NCBI GenBank assembly: GCA_963724535.1
Contig: CAVRVD010000002.1
Coordinates: 124,001-188,000 of the forward strand
Source of the DNA: JADJPO01 sp963724535
GTDB taxonomy: Bacteria; Actinomycetota; Actinomycetes; Actinomycetales; Kineosporiaceae
DNA: 64,000 nt
Direction: 5' to 3'
The position numbers were made by a program, and so were the translations under genes. Positions 16,312 through 26,500 of this stretch are shown here, piece after piece. Position 1 is the stretch's first letter, and each line of letters begins with the position of its first letter. The notes beneath the pieces were generated by a model. The model was not told where the DNA came from. It saw only the letters and a list, made by a program, of their open reading frames with translations, and did not search any database.

Positions 16312-17976
16312 TCAGCCGACGTCGCGGCGCCGGAACGATATCGAGCCCGAAGCCAGCAGGAAGATCGCCCCGGCGGTCAGGGCCAGCAGCGGCGCCAGGG
16401 TGAGCACCCCACCGGGCAGCGCGGGTAGGTGCGCGAACGGGGAGAGATCCTGCAGCCAGGCGGGCAGACCGAGCAGCTCGCCGAACTCACCGATCACCAG
16501 GAAGGCCACCAGCGCCGCCCAGGCCACCGAGGTCAGCCGGGGTGCGAGCCCGAACACCAGCACGGTCAGGCCCACGCACACCCACACCGCGGGCAGCGGC
16601 GCCAGTGCCGCCTCGGTGAGCTTGGCCAGCTCACCGCCCAGGTCACCCACGGCGATCCCGCGAATCACTCCCACCGAGGTACCGAGCACGAGCAGCAGCC
16701 ACGCGGTACCGGCCAGCGCGATGACCAGGTGGCTGCCCAGCAGGCTCCACCGGCTGGTGGACGTCGCGAGCACCGGCTCGGCGCGGATGTCGCGTTCCTC
16801 GCCGCGCAGCCGCAGTGTCGCCGTGATCCCGTAGGCGGCGGTGATCAGCCCGGCGAAGGAGAACTCGGCGGTCAGGAACAGGTCGGTCAACGTGCCCTCG
16901 CCGCCGCCGATCTGGCGCAGCAGGTCGGCCATCGCCGGGTCGCTGAGCATCTGCTCGACGCTGCCGGCGATCGAACCGAGCAGCGCTCCGACCAGGACGA
17001 ACCCGAGGGTCCAGCCGAGCAGGCTCCAACGCTGCAGCCGCCAGGCCAGTCCCAGTGGGCTGGACAGCCAGCGACCGGCCCGGTCCGGGCCCGGCCGGGT
17101 GGCGATCATGCCGGCGCCGAGGTCGCGTCGCTCCAGCAGCCGGTAGGCCACGACGAGCAGGACGACGCTGGCCGCCACCGAGACCAGAACGGCGCTGAAC
17201 CGGTTGCCGCCGTAGGGCTGTACCTTCTGCGCCCAGCCCAGGTAGGACAGCCAGGAGAGCCGCTCCGCGCCGTCCACGGAGTCGGCGACCGCACGGATCA
17301 GGAACGACGCACCGAGCACGCCGATCGCGATCGCGGCACAACCGCGCGCGGTGACGGTGAGCTGCGCGGCGACCGCGGTCACCGCGGTCATCACCAGGCC
17401 GATACCGAACCAGGCCGCCCCGAAGGCCAAGGTGCCGACCGGGTCCATGCCCAGGGAGAGCATGCCGGCCACCGCGACCGCACAGGTCAGCAGCACGGTG
17501 CCCAGGGCCAGCAGCATCGCGGCGGTCAGCGGCGCGCGCCGGCCGACCACTCCGGCGCTGACCAGCTCCAGGCGTCCCTCCTCCTCCTCGGTCCGAGTGT
17601 GCCGACGCACGATCGCGTAGGCGGCCAGGGACAAGAAGATCCCGCCCATCATCACGGTCTTGTAGATCGCGAACGCGTCCGGACTGGTCGGGTTGGTGAT
17701 CGGTCCATACATCGCCAGCAGGGCCGGGTTGGACAACACCCCACCGAGGTTCGCGGTCACGTTCTCCGGGGTGGGGTACAGCGCCAGGGTGGCCTGCGCC
17801 GAGCTGATCGCCAGAGCGGCCAGGCCGAGGACGACGACCGGTATCAGGATCCGGTCCCGGCGCAGGGCGAGGCGCAGCAGGGTCAAGGTGCCGGTCATCC
17901 CGCCCGGTCCGGACAGCACCCGGGTGGTCATCCCGGGGGCGCGCTGGGGGGCGGCGGGGGGAGTCGTGGTGGTCAT
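16312..17976 (-). CDS. ABC-2 type exporter permease (polyketide-antibiotic exporter type)
   Basis: 554 residues with about 12 hydrophobic segments, twice the usual ABC-2 permease, as in the actinobacterial 'exporter of polyketide antibiotics' family. The RRHTRTEEEEGRLELV loop at ~125 is characteristic. ATG start overlapping the ATPase stop as ATGA (17973-17976). It is a paralogue of the permease at 37998-39659, with which it shares the HTRTEE loop and a C-terminal LPxWxxDxSPxxH block. It forms a two-gene exporter with the upstream ATPase; substrate unknown. Confidence 0.9.
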   Translation of the reverse strand: MTTTTPPAAPQRAPGMTTRVLSGPGGMTGTLTLLRLALRRDRILIPVVVLGLAALAISSAQATLALYPTPENVTANLGGVLSNPALLAMYGPITNPTSPDAFAIYKTVMMGGIFLSLAAYAIVRRHTRTEEEEGRLELVSAGVVGRRAPLTAAMLLALGTVLLTCAVAVAGMLSLGMDPVGTLAFGAAWFGIGLVMTAVTAVAAQLTVTARGCAAIAIGVLGASFLIRAVADSVDGAERLSWLSYLGWAQKVQPYGGNRFSAVLVSVAASVVLLVVAYRLLERRDLGAGMIATRPGPDRAGRWLSSPLGLAWRLQRWSLLGWTLGFVLVGALLGSIAGSVEQMLSDPAMADLLRQIGGGEGTLTDLFLTAEFSFAGLITAAYGITATLRLRGEERDIRAEPVLATSTSRWSLLGSHLVIALAGTAWLLLVLGTSVGVIRGIAVGDLGGELAKLTEAALAPLPAVWVCVGLTVLVFGLAPRLTSVAWAALVAFLVIGEFGELLGLPAWLQDLSPFAHLPALPGGVLTLAPLLALTAGAIFLLASGSISFRRRDVG

Positions 17977-18869
17977 GACGCCGAGCCCTCGTAGCTGCTC
18001 ATGAACAGCTCCTCCAGCGTCGGTGGCTGGCTGGTCAGGGACCGGATGCCGCGCCGGCCGAGCAGCTCGACCACGTCGCCGAGGCGGGTCGCGTCCACGC
18101 TCAGGTCGATCCGGTCGCCGTCCAACCGGACGTCGTGGACGCCAGTGACCCGGGCCAGCTCGGCGGGTTCCGGCGGATCGGCCAGGCGGGCCTGCACACG
18201 GGTCCGGGTCAGCTCACGCAGCTCGTCCAGGCTGCCGTTCTGCACGGTGCGTCCGGCGCGGATGATGCTCACCCGGTCGCACAGCCGTTCCACCTCGGAC
18301 AGGATGTGGCTGGACAGCAGCACGGTGCGGCCGTCGTCGCGCACCTCGTCGATGCACTCGGTGAAGACCCTCTCCATCAACGGGTCCAGGCCCGAGGTCG
18401 GCTCGTCGAGAATGAGCAGCTCGACGTCCGAGGCCAGCGCCGCGACCAGGGCGACCTTCTGCCGGTTGCCCTTGGAGTACGAGCGCCCCTTCTTCGTCGG
18501 GTCCAGCTCGAACCGCTCTAGCAGCTCCTCCCGCTTCGCGGGGTTGGTGCCCCCGCGCAGCCGGGCCAGCAGGTCGATCACCTCACCCCCGGTCAGGTTC
18601 GGCCACAGGCTCACCTCGCCTGGCACGTAGGCCAGACGCCGGTGCAGGTGCTCGGCGTCCTCCCAGGGGTCGCCGTCGAACAGCTGGACCTCGCCGCCGT
18701 CGCGGCGCAGCAGACCGAGCAGGATCCGGATCGTCGTGGACTTGCCGGACCCGTTCGGACCGAGGAAGCCGTGCACCTCGCCCTTCTCGACGACCAGGTC
18801 CAGCCCGTCCAGGGCGACCGTGGCGCCGAACCGCTTACGCAGGTTCGAGATCTCGATCGGAGCGCTCAT
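17973..18869 (-). CDS. ABC exporter ATP-binding protein
   Basis: 298 residues. Complete nucleotide-binding domain: Walker A GPNGSGKSTT (~37-46), signature YSKGNRQKVALVAALASDV, Walker B LLILDEPTSGLDPLM and switch His in LLSSHILSE. The YSKGNRQK signature variant is typical of the DrrA-like ATPases that pair with double-length permeases. It overlaps the permease gene by four bases. Near-paralogue of the ATPase at 39656-40609. A 113-base gap separates it from rnhA; the promoter is presumably in that stretch. Confidence 0.94.
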   Translation of the reverse strand: MSAPIEISNLRKRFGATVALDGLDLVVEKGEVHGFLGPNGSGKSTTIRILLGLLRRDGGEVQLFDGDPWEDAEHLHRRLAYVPGEVSLWPNLTGGEVIDLLARLRGGTNPAKREELLERFELDPTKKGRSYSKGNRQKVALVAALASDVELLILDEPTSGLDPLMERVFTECIDEVRDDGRTVLLSSHILSEVERLCDRVSIIRAGRTVQNGSLDELRELTRTRVQARLADPPEPAELARVTGVHDVRLDGDRIDLSVDATRLGDVVELLGRRGIRSLTSQPPTLEELFMSSYEGSAS

Positions 18870-18982
18870 GTCCTGAGTGTCCCACCGGCGCTGGGTGAGC
18901 GGACCACCCTGTCGTCGTTACCCGCCCGGCCGCGGGTGCGAGCGGGCCAGGGCAGCAGTGACGACAACCGGGTGGTTCGCCG

Positions 18983-19621
18983 CTAGTCGTCGTCGGCCCG
19001 GCGCACCTCGGCCACGGCCAGTGCGTCGACGAGGTCGTTCATCTCGTCGCCGGAGTGTCCCTTGACCCAGCGGAAGGTGACGTCGCCGCGGGAGCGGACC
19101 AGCTCGATGAGTGGTTCCCACAGGTCGCGGTTGGCGACCGGCTTACGGGCGCTGTTCACCCAGCCCCGCTGGAGCCAGCCGGCCCACCACCGGTCCCGGA
19201 AGCAGTTGACGACGTAGGTCGAGTCGCTCACCACGACCAACGGGGAGTCCTCCAGGACTCGGATGGCGTCCAGCGCCGCGGTGATCTCCATCCGCTGGTT
19301 CGTTGTGCCGGCAGCACCGCCGCTGCCCCGGCGGCCGTCGCGGGTGGCCCAGGCCCAGCCACCCGGTCCTGGGTTCCCCGAGCAGGCGCCGTCGGTGTAG
19401 ACCTCGGTGCCGGTTGCGGTGTGCGACGGCTGACGGGGCGACAGTTGTGGGTCGCCCGTATCGAGGTCGGATGCGGTGGTTGCGCCGAGGTCAAGTGCGC
19501 CCTGCTCCGCCGCGCAGCGGTCGTGGGCCCACCCGGAACCGCCCGAGACGATCTGCTCGCCTGGGCTGATCGGTGCCTGGCACGCCCTGCACGTGGTGGC
19601 GTACTTGGCGGTCAGGGGCAC
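18983..19621 (-). CDS. rnhA: Ribonuclease HI with N-terminal zinc-binding motif
   Basis: 212 residues. The RNase H domain (~72-205) has all four carboxylates: D77 in YTDGACSGNPGPGG, E112 in QRMEITAALDAI, D133 in VVSDSTYVV and D199 in NDLVDALA, plus the catalytic-loop His189 in KGHSG. It cuts RNA in RNA-DNA hybrids. Ahead of it lies a ~40-residue module with C11-x2-C14 and H33-x2-C36, which looks like a small zinc-binding finger, then an ~30-residue polar linker. Classical RNase HI is ~155 residues, so this is an extended form. The finger may bind nucleic acid. Confidence 0.94.
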   Translation of the reverse strand: MPLTAKYATTCRACQAPISPGEQIVSGGSGWAHDRCAAEQGALDLGATTASDLDTGDPQLSPRQPSHTATGTEVYTDGACSGNPGPGGWAWATRDGRRGSGGAAGTTNQRMEITAALDAIRVLEDSPLVVVSDSTYVVNCFRDRWWAGWLQRGWVNSARKPVANRDLWEPLIELVRSRGDVTFRWVKGHSGDEMNDLVDALAVAEVRRADDD

Positions 19622-19633
19622 CGGGGAAGCCTA

Positions 19634-19669
<36 letters not shown>

Positions 19670-19796
19670 GCGGAGCCGGCGCCACGGCCACGCCGGGACG
19701 GGATCGGTGCGGATCGCGGACGTGCCGCGTGCCTGCGGTGGTTGTTGGCGGTGGTCCGGTGCATCCTGGAGAGTGAACTCGATCACGGGAGGGGCC

Positions 19797-20585
19797 ATGC
19801 CCGACGACTCGCAGGGGACCCGGCTGCGCACGGATCTGGACGGGGACGCCGCGGCCCGGTTCCCCGACGACCAGGCAGGCTCAGCACCCGTCATCCGGCA
19901 CGCCCGGGACCTCAGCGAGGATCGCGAGCCGGGGTTCCTGACCCGGATGGTGGTCATCGTGCTCGCCGTCCTGATCGGGGTGGCCGGTGCCGTGGTCGCG
20001 CTGACCTGGCTGGTCGGCCGGACGGTGGGCGATCTGAACCCGTTCGACGAGACGACGGTGGACCGATCCGGACAGCCGGTGCTGCGCTCGCTCACCGACC
20101 TGAAGACCTACCACGCCGCGTCCGGCTACTACGAGATCGTCATCGACCAGGAGACGGCCGTCGAGAATCTGCCGTCCTTCCTGGCCGGGGAACGGGTCAT
20201 CTTCGTGGCCGCCGGCACCGTGGATGCCACAGTCGACTTCTCCGGCATCGGAGCGGGCAGTGTCACCACGAACGACGAGCGCACCGCTGCCTCGATCAAG
20301 CTGCCCGCCGTCCAGCTCGGTCGGCCCCAGCTGGACCTGGACCGGAGCTACGTGGCAGACCACCAGCGCGGTCTACGGGAGCGGATCCAGGACGCCGCCG
20401 GCAGTCAGGGCGGTGGCCAGAACACCGAGGACCTGTACCGGGTCGCCGAGCAGCGGCTGGCGGAGGCGGGCTCCCGCACCGACGACCTCGCGCAGCGGGC
20501 GCGCGAGAACACGCGGGCGATGCTCACCACGCTGCTCAACCAGGTCGGTTACACCCAGGTCACGGTGGCCTTCGCCGACGAGTAG
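19797..20585 (+). CDS. DUF4230 domain membrane-anchored protein
   Basis: 262 residues from the ATG at 19797, which is preceded by GGGAGGGG. A polar ~45-residue N-terminus is followed by one membrane helix (~50-73, MVVIVLAVLIGVAGAVVA). An outside domain follows, with GYYEIVIDQETAVENLPSFLAGERVIF and the C-terminal helix RENTRAMLTTLLNQVGYTQV, which match DUF4230. Function unknown; the topology suggests a single-pass protein with the domain outside the membrane. Not obviously in an operon. Confidence 0.85.
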   Translation: MPDDSQGTRLRTDLDGDAAARFPDDQAGSAPVIRHARDLSEDREPGFLTRMVVIVLAVLIGVAGAVVALTWLVGRTVGDLNPFDETTVDRSGQPVLRSLTDLKTYHAASGYYEIVIDQETAVENLPSFLAGERVIFVAAGTVDATVDFSGIGAGSVTTNDERTAASIKLPAVQLGRPQLDLDRSYVADHQRGLRERIQDAAGSQGGGQNTEDLYRVAEQRLAEAGSRTDDLAQRARENTRAMLTTLLNQVGYTQVTVAFADE

Positions 20586-20668
20586 GTGGCTTCGGCGGCG
20601 TCCAGGTGGGCAGGGCGGATCGGTGAGTGGGTGGTGTGCCGAGGCGCTACAGCGAGGTGGGCGGACGG

Positions 20669-22177
20669 CTAGCCGGCAGCCTTGTTGTTCCCCCATCGCA
20701 GGCCCTTGAACGCCGAGGAGGCGTTCGGGTTCGCGCCGTGCCCGTACACGGTGAACCCGGCGTTGCCGCCGTGGACGACGTTGAAGTAGGCAGAGTAGAG
20801 CACCTTGCCGGCCGCGGCGCGCGGGATCTGCTCGCCGAGCTGCCACGTCGCCTGGTTGGCGTGCTGGTTCATCCAGGCGTTGAACGCCGTGATCCACGCC
20901 GCGGAGTCCCCGCCGCCGGAGTCGGACGGCTTGACGCCCCACTCGGGGAAGCCGAGTGGCTTACCGTGCTTCGCCGCGAACTGGCGCCAGGCCTCCGGAC
21001 CGACCGGGTTGCCGTTGCCGTCCCGCTTGTCGGCCTCGGCGTTCCACCCCTGGACACTGGCGTTGGCGTTGTCCTGGTAGTCGTTGTAGTAGTCCGGCGC
21101 AACGACGTCCACGACGTTGTCGCCGGGGTACCAGTAGTCGATGGGGAGCCCGGTGTGGTCGCCGTAGTTGGGCGAGAAGACGATGTAGACCTCCGGCAGC
21201 GCCTGGCGCAGGATCTGTGCGTACCGGGCGAAGGCCCGCTTGTAGTCGCCGGAGTTCTCCTTGGTGACGGTCCAGTTCGCGTACCAGCTGCCGTTCATCT
21301 CGTGGAACGGCCGCACGAACGTGGGGCCCTTGGCGCCCTTGCGATGCTCCGCGATCACTCGCGCCGCCTGCCGCCAGCGATCGTCGTAGGCACCACTCGC
21401 CGCTGCGGCGTAGTTCTCGCCGCTGCCCAGCACGGTGCCACCCACGGCGATGTCCATGGCGTGGTTCCAGTTGCGGTACTCGGAGGTCAGCGACGGCACA
21501 GTGCGCTGCACCTCGTCGCTGGTGTCCGCCCAGAACGCGGCGAGGGTGACCGGCTGGTCCAGCCAGTCGGCCAGAGCACCGTCCGCCACACCGGTACCTG
21601 AGGCCCCGCCGTACCAGCCGCCCATGCTCCGCCCGTCCAGGACGACGCCGGGACGGGCCCGGGTCGCCGGCTTCTTCGCAGCGGCGGCCTTGGCCGTCGT
21701 CGAGCTCGACGTCTTGGTCCTGGTGGCCGACGCGCTCGACGTCGTGGTCTTGGTGGCCGACGCGCTCGGCGAGGGGCTCGGCGAGGGGCTGGTAGACCCG
21801 GTGTCGCTCAGGTTCGCAGCCGCCTGTGGCGGCCGGGGGCGGCGTTCGCTGTCCGGCAACGGGCTCATCGCGGTGTCGTCGACCGTGACGACCTGGTCCA
21901 GCCCGGGAATGGGCAGCTGGGTGGTCGAAGCGACGGCCGCCCCCACGCCCACCACCGCCAGGAGCGTGGCCGTCAGGCCACGTAGCTGCTGGGCGCGGCG
22001 GCGGCGTGCTCGCTGGGCCCGGACCATGGACCGGGGCTTGGCCCGCTCGGCGAGCACGGTGGGTGCTGCGACAGCGTGCCGACGGCGTTGTTTGGCGTGC
22101 CGGTGCCCCTGGGCCGTCTCGCCACTGCTCGCCGCGTCCAAGTCCAGGTGGATCTCGACGGGGTGTCGCTCACGCAC
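20669..22177 (-). CDS. Secreted glycoside hydrolase family 26 (beta-mannanase-like)
   Basis: 502 residues if the GTG at 22177 is the start. The frame is open to 22438, but bases 22215-22250 are AT-rich and look like promoter; an ATG at 22027 just before the signal-like segment is also possible. Features: basic RRRR stretch and hydrophobic segment (~55-75), a Ser/Thr/Pro linker with SPSPSPS (~110-150), then the GH26 domain. The acid/base Glu (E293) is in PFHEMNGSWYANW and the nucleophile Glu (E412) in GFPEWGV. It should hydrolyse beta-mannan or a related polymer outside the cell. Function is firm to family level; substrate and start are not. Confidence 0.85.
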   Translation of the reverse strand: MRERHPVEIHLDLDAASSGETAQGHRHAKQRRRHAVAAPTVLAERAKPRSMVRAQRARRRRAQQLRGLTATLLAVVGVGAAVASTTQLPIPGLDQVVTVDDTAMSPLPDSERRPRPPQAAANLSDTGSTSPSPSPSPSASATKTTTSSASATRTKTSSSTTAKAAAAKKPATRARPGVVLDGRSMGGWYGGASGTGVADGALADWLDQPVTLAAFWADTSDEVQRTVPSLTSEYRNWNHAMDIAVGGTVLGSGENYAAAASGAYDDRWRQAARVIAEHRKGAKGPTFVRPFHEMNGSWYANWTVTKENSGDYKRAFARYAQILRQALPEVYIVFSPNYGDHTGLPIDYWYPGDNVVDVVAPDYYNDYQDNANASVQGWNAEADKRDGNGNPVGPEAWRQFAAKHGKPLGFPEWGVKPSDSGGGDSAAWITAFNAWMNQHANQATWQLGEQIPRAAAGKVLYSAYFNVVHGGNAGFTVYGHGANPNASSAFKGLRWGNNKAAG

Positions 22178-22560
22178 TAGGAGAGCCTGCCCGGTCGCAG
22201 CGACCCCCGACCTTAGGTCACCGTTAACGATTCGTAACCGATTCGATGCCGTTCTCATCGACTGTGGGCGGATGTCCACAGTCCCCCCTCCACTGCGCGC
22301 GGGCCTCGCGGTGCCCTCAGATCGCTTCCCGGCCGATTCGCCCGACAGGCTATACCCGAGTGTGACCGTTAGGTGACTGCATGCAGCCATTGACCCGACC
22401 CGTCCGCTGACCACGCAGGGTGATCGCTGTCGGGGCATCCCGGACGGCGTTCTAGAGCGCCCACCCGGAGACCGGCCCTGGTGCGTTCAGGGGCCGGTTC
22501 AGGGGCCGCTCAGGGACGGCACCTGATCCGCAACGGGCCCACGCGCAGCACTGTGGAGAC
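22178..22560. other. Divergent promoter region between GH26 and PspC genes
   Basis: About 380 bases with no supported gene. It contains the direct repeats at 22225-22245 and GTGACCGTTAGGTGAC (22361-22376) nearer the PspC gene, a second pair of GTnAC-like half-sites on the + strand. No Shine-Dalgarno better than ACTGTGGAG is seen before the PspC ATG. Confidence 0.4.
22225..22245. promoter_or_regulatory. Direct repeat TAACGATTCG/TAACCGATTCG upstream of GH26 gene
   Basis: Two adjacent near-identical 10/11-base units in an AT-rich island of a GC-rich region, followed leftward by GTCAC. They lie 48-68 bases upstream of the chosen GTG start. The GTnAC-type half-sites resemble binding sites of response regulators such as MtrA, but this is only a resemblance. 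Confidence 0.35.
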
Positions 22561-23229
22561 ATGAACACGACGCCCTCGCAGAATGACCCCCTCTCCATCG
22601 AGCCCATCCCCACGGACATCCCCGCCACCGAGACCCCTTCGCCCACCGGATCGACCCCTGGGCCGGCCTGGGGCACTCCTGTCGACCAAGGGCCGACCAC
22701 CGCCGTGAACGGCTGGCCGAGCGGGTCCGGCAGTGAGCCCAGCCCGACCCACCCGGGGTACGGCCCGAGTGGTGACGCAGGCTACGGATCGGCCGGAGCC
22801 ATGGCGCCCCCACCGCGTCCGACGCCCGCCGCCGGCCTCTTCGACGCCGTCCGGCGCCTCGGAGTGGTCCGTCCCGACCGAGGCCGCATGGCCGCCGGCG
22901 TCGCTGCCGGCCTCGCCAACCGCTGGGGGGTGAGCCCCGTCGCCGTCCGGGTCGCCTTCGTGGTGGTCAGCCTGTTCTTCGGCGCCGGTCTGTTCCTCTA
23001 CGGCCTGCTGTGGATGTTCCTGCCGCACCCGGACGGTCGGATCCACGCCCAGGAGGTGCTGCGCGGAACGTTGACCGCGGGGTTCTTCGGCGCGCTCGTC
23101 GCCCTCCTGGCCGGCGCCCCGTTCGACGGTGTCGCGGACAACGGGCCGGGTTGGTTGCCCGTGCTGGTGGTCGGCGGGCTGATCGCCCTCCTCGTGCACC
23201 GGCACCGCTCTCCCGCCGGTCGGCGCTGA
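22561..23229 (+). CDS. PspC domain protein
   Basis: 222 residues. A Pro/Thr/Ser-rich N-terminus (~1-90) precedes the PspC domain (~95-160): RMAAGVAAGLANRWGVSPVAVRVAFVV followed by a membrane helix ending LLWMFLPHPDG. A second hydrophobic region (~160-215) follows. PspC-domain proteins sit in the inner membrane and sense envelope stress or act as anti-sigma-like partners. This is the short PspC type without a histidine-kinase domain. No pspA is nearby. It is divergent from the GH26 gene. Confidence 0.9.
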   Translation: MNTTPSQNDPLSIEPIPTDIPATETPSPTGSTPGPAWGTPVDQGPTTAVNGWPSGSGSEPSPTHPGYGPSGDAGYGSAGAMAPPPRPTPAAGLFDAVRRLGVVRPDRGRMAAGVAAGLANRWGVSPVAVRVAFVVVSLFFGAGLFLYGLLWMFLPHPDGRIHAQEVLRGTLTAGFFGALVALLAGAPFDGVADNGPGWLPVLVVGGLIALLVHRHRSPAGRR

Positions 23230-23340
23230 CCCACGGTCCGGTCGGTCTGCCGGCCGACCATCGAATCCTGCCCGGGGAGTGTCCCCGCCCGAGTCGAGTG
23301 CTGTTCCGTCCCGCAGTGCGGGATCGGGGCAGCACTTGCG

Positions 23341-23373
23341 GTTTGCCTGCGTGTTTGCCTGCGTGTTTGCCTG
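23341..23373. repeat. 12-bp tandem repeat GTTTGCCTGCGT
   Basis: Two exact copies and nine bases of a third in the 291-base gap between the PspC gene and the giant membrane protein. The gap holds no supported gene; the downstream promoter should be here. Confidence 0.8.
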
Positions 23374-23520
23374 GGGGCCTGGTCGGGGGGAAGGCGACCC
23401 GGACCCGGCCGGTACGGCCAGCGGTGTGGCCGAGCAGCGCGACGGCTGCGGTCGTCCACAGCCCGTACTCGCCTGGTCACTGCCGTGCGGTAGCGTCCCC
23501 TGCCGACCCGAGGGGGCAGC

Positions 23521-26500
23521 ATGGACAGCGATGGGCTGGGCGGCGATGCACTCGACCCGGGTACCGGCCAAGGTCGCGTTCCGCCAGGTCCGGGTCCGGC
23601 GGCGAAGGACCTTCTCGACGCGAGCCGCTGCCCGGTGTGCGGTGCCGCGCTGACCTCGCCGCTGTGCGGACGATGCGGGGTCGACCTGAGCGGCTCGGAC
23701 GGCGCCCGGTTGTGGGAGGTGTCCCAGGAGGCCGCCCGGCTGCTCACCGAGCGGGCCCAGCTGCTCGACCGGCTGGCGGCCACCGCCGAGCACCGCCGAC
23801 GGGGGGTGGCCGCTGCGCCGGCATCCGCGACCTCGCCGCCTCTGACCGCGCCGCCTCTGACCGCGCCGCCTCTGACCGCGCCGTCCCTGAGCGCGTCGTC
23901 CGGTCCTGCAGATGCCGTAGCCGCGCCGTTCCCACCCCCGGCAACCGTCGCACCCTCCCTCCTGGCGCGGATCGGCGTCCAGGGTCTGCTGGTCTCCCTC
24001 GGCGCCCTGCTGGTCGCCGTGGCCGGCATCGTCTTCCTGGTGTTCGCCTGGGACCGGTTGTCCCTGGGCGGACGCGCCCTTGTCGTCGCCGCGCTGACCC
24101 TCGCCGCAATGGCCGGCGCCGCCTGGCTGCGTCCTCGGCTGCCGGAGACCGCCGAGGGTGTCGGCGCGATTGCCACGGTCCTCGTCATCGGTGACGCCTG
24201 GGCGGTCCGGGCCACCGGGTTGTTCGGGGCCGACCGGTGGACGGCGCTCGGCTACACCGCGCTCGCCGCGGCGGGTTGTTCGGTGGTGCTGCTCGCCTGG
24301 GCCGTGCTGGGCCGGGTCCGAGTGGGCTCGCTGGTCGGGTCGGTGCTGGCTCCGCTCGCCGTGGTGCTGGGCGGCGTGCGGGCCTCGTCGTCCGACGTCC
24401 TCGACCACGCCGCCGTGGCCGGGCTGGGACTCCTCGCGGCGAGCGCGCTCACCGCGGCCGGCGCCCTGGCTCCGGACCACTGGCGCGCCGAACGTCGCCT
24501 GCTGCGCTGGGTCGGCGTGGGCGCGTGGCTGCTTGCGGTGCTCGGGCTGCCGGTGTGGATGGTCGGCGGCGCCGGGGTGGCCGTCCTGGTACCGGTCGGG
24601 GCCGCCGCGGTCGCCGTCCTGCACCTCAGCGTGCACCTCAGCGTGCCGGCCCCGCCGTCGACGTCCGGACGGGGGTGGTCGTTCGGCGCCGGCGCGGCGC
24701 TGGCGCTCGCCGTGGTCCCCGGCGCGTGGTGGCTCGTCGACCGTCCGGGCGTCGGGGGCGAGCCGATGCTGGCCGCCGTCCCGGTCGGTGCCGCGGCGGT
24801 TGCGCTGCTGGTTCGCGCCACCTGCGGGCGTGGGCGGGTCCTCGAGCAGATGTCGCACGCGTGGTCGGTGCGGGGCGCGCGCGGGATCGCCGTCCTGGCC
24901 GCCGTGCCGGCCGCAGCGGTGCTGGTGCTCGCCGTCCAGGCCGTTCTGGACGCCGCGGTCCGTCCCTGGCGGTCCGCCGTCGCCGATCCGCTGGCTCAGG
25001 CCCTGCCTGCGCTGGACCGGTTGGTCCTCGACTCCGCCGTGCCCGGGTGGGCGGCGGCGGGTCTGGTCGGAGCCGGTGCAGTACTGCTGCTGGGCCGTCC
25101 GGTCCGGTGGGCACTGCCGGCGGTCCCGATGGTGGCGGCCGGGCTTCTGCTGGCGCCGCTGGCGCCGCGGCTGCCGTTGGGCGCCGCAGCCGGCATCCTG
25201 GTGGCCCTGGGTCTGGCGGCCGGCGTGCTCGGCCGGCGAGCCGTGCTGCAACCGCCGGGCTGGCTGCCGGTTGGGACCTGGCGCTCGGTGTTGGTCGGCC
25301 AGACGGCGATCGGCCTGGCCGCCGCCGCTCTCGCGGTCGCGGTGCCGCTGTCCTGGACGGCGCGGCTGCTGTCGGTCCCGGTCACCCTGCTCGCGGCGAC
25401 GGCAGCGCTGATGGCGGCGGTGCGGCTGCGTCCGGTCCTACCCGAGCGGTACGTCGCGGCGCTGCCCGGGCTGGTAGTGATCGGGGTCGCCGGTGCGGCC
25501 ACGGGCGTGGGGGCGCTGCCCGCGATGGTGCGCGGCTCGGGCGTGGCCCGGCAGGACCTGCTCGATGCCCGGGCCGCCGGGGTGGCTGCGGTGCTGCTCG
25601 GCGCCGTCCTGGCCGGGTTGCCGGGACCGGCGGGCGCAGCGGTCGATTTCACCCGCGAGCGGGCCGCGGGGTTCCTCACCGCCCTCGGTGTTGCCGCCGT
25701 GCCGGTGGCCATGGTGGTCTCCGGCGAGGCGACGTCCTGGGGATCGGGTGCGCGGGGCCCGGGGCAGGCGTCGGCCTGGGCGCTGCTGACCTGTGCGGCG
25801 TTCCTGCTGCTGGTGGTTGTGGCGGCGCTGCACCCGGTCCGGCCGGACGCACCGGCCGGTGAGCTGGCGCCGCTGCTGGGTGCCGCCCTGGTGCCGGTCG
25901 CCGTGGTGGTCACTGCCGCCGCACCCCAGCTGGCCCGGTTCGGTGCGGACTGGCGCGACGTCCGGCTGTACGCCGCCGGTGCCGTGATGGTCTGCGCGCT
26001 GCTGCTGAGTGCCCTCGGGGTGCTGTCGCAGCGACGCCAGGGTGGCCCGGCCCCGGACCGGCGGGTGCTGGCCGCCGAGCTGGGCACCGCCGTCCCGCTG
26101 CTCGTGTTGTGCCTGCCGTTGCTGTCGGCCGAGCCTCGCACGGACCGGCAGGTGTGGTTGGTGCCGATGTTGCTCGGGGTGGCCGCGACGGCGCTGGCCC
26201 TGCCTCCCGGTCGGCGGCTGGTCGCCTGGTTGGGGCTGGCCCTGCTGAGCGCGTCGAACGCGTTGCGACTGCTCGCCGGTGGGGTGGAGACGGTCGAGGC
26301 CTACACCCTGCCTCCGGCGCTGGCGCTGCTTGCGGTCACCGCGCTGCGGCTGCGGCTGGTCCGCGGCACCGATGTGCGCAGCACGTTGCTGCCGGGCCTG
26401 TCCCTGGTTGCGCTGCCGAGCCTGGCCGCGGTGCCCACGGGTGCGTGGCAGCGCCCAGCTGCGCTGATCGCGCTCGGTGGGCTGGCCGTCGTCGCCAATC

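Noticed and set aside
22510..25251. 913-codon open frame on the minus strand
   Set aside because: Antisense to the PspC and giant membrane protein genes; Gln/Arg/Gly-rich composition typical of GC-rich shadow frames.
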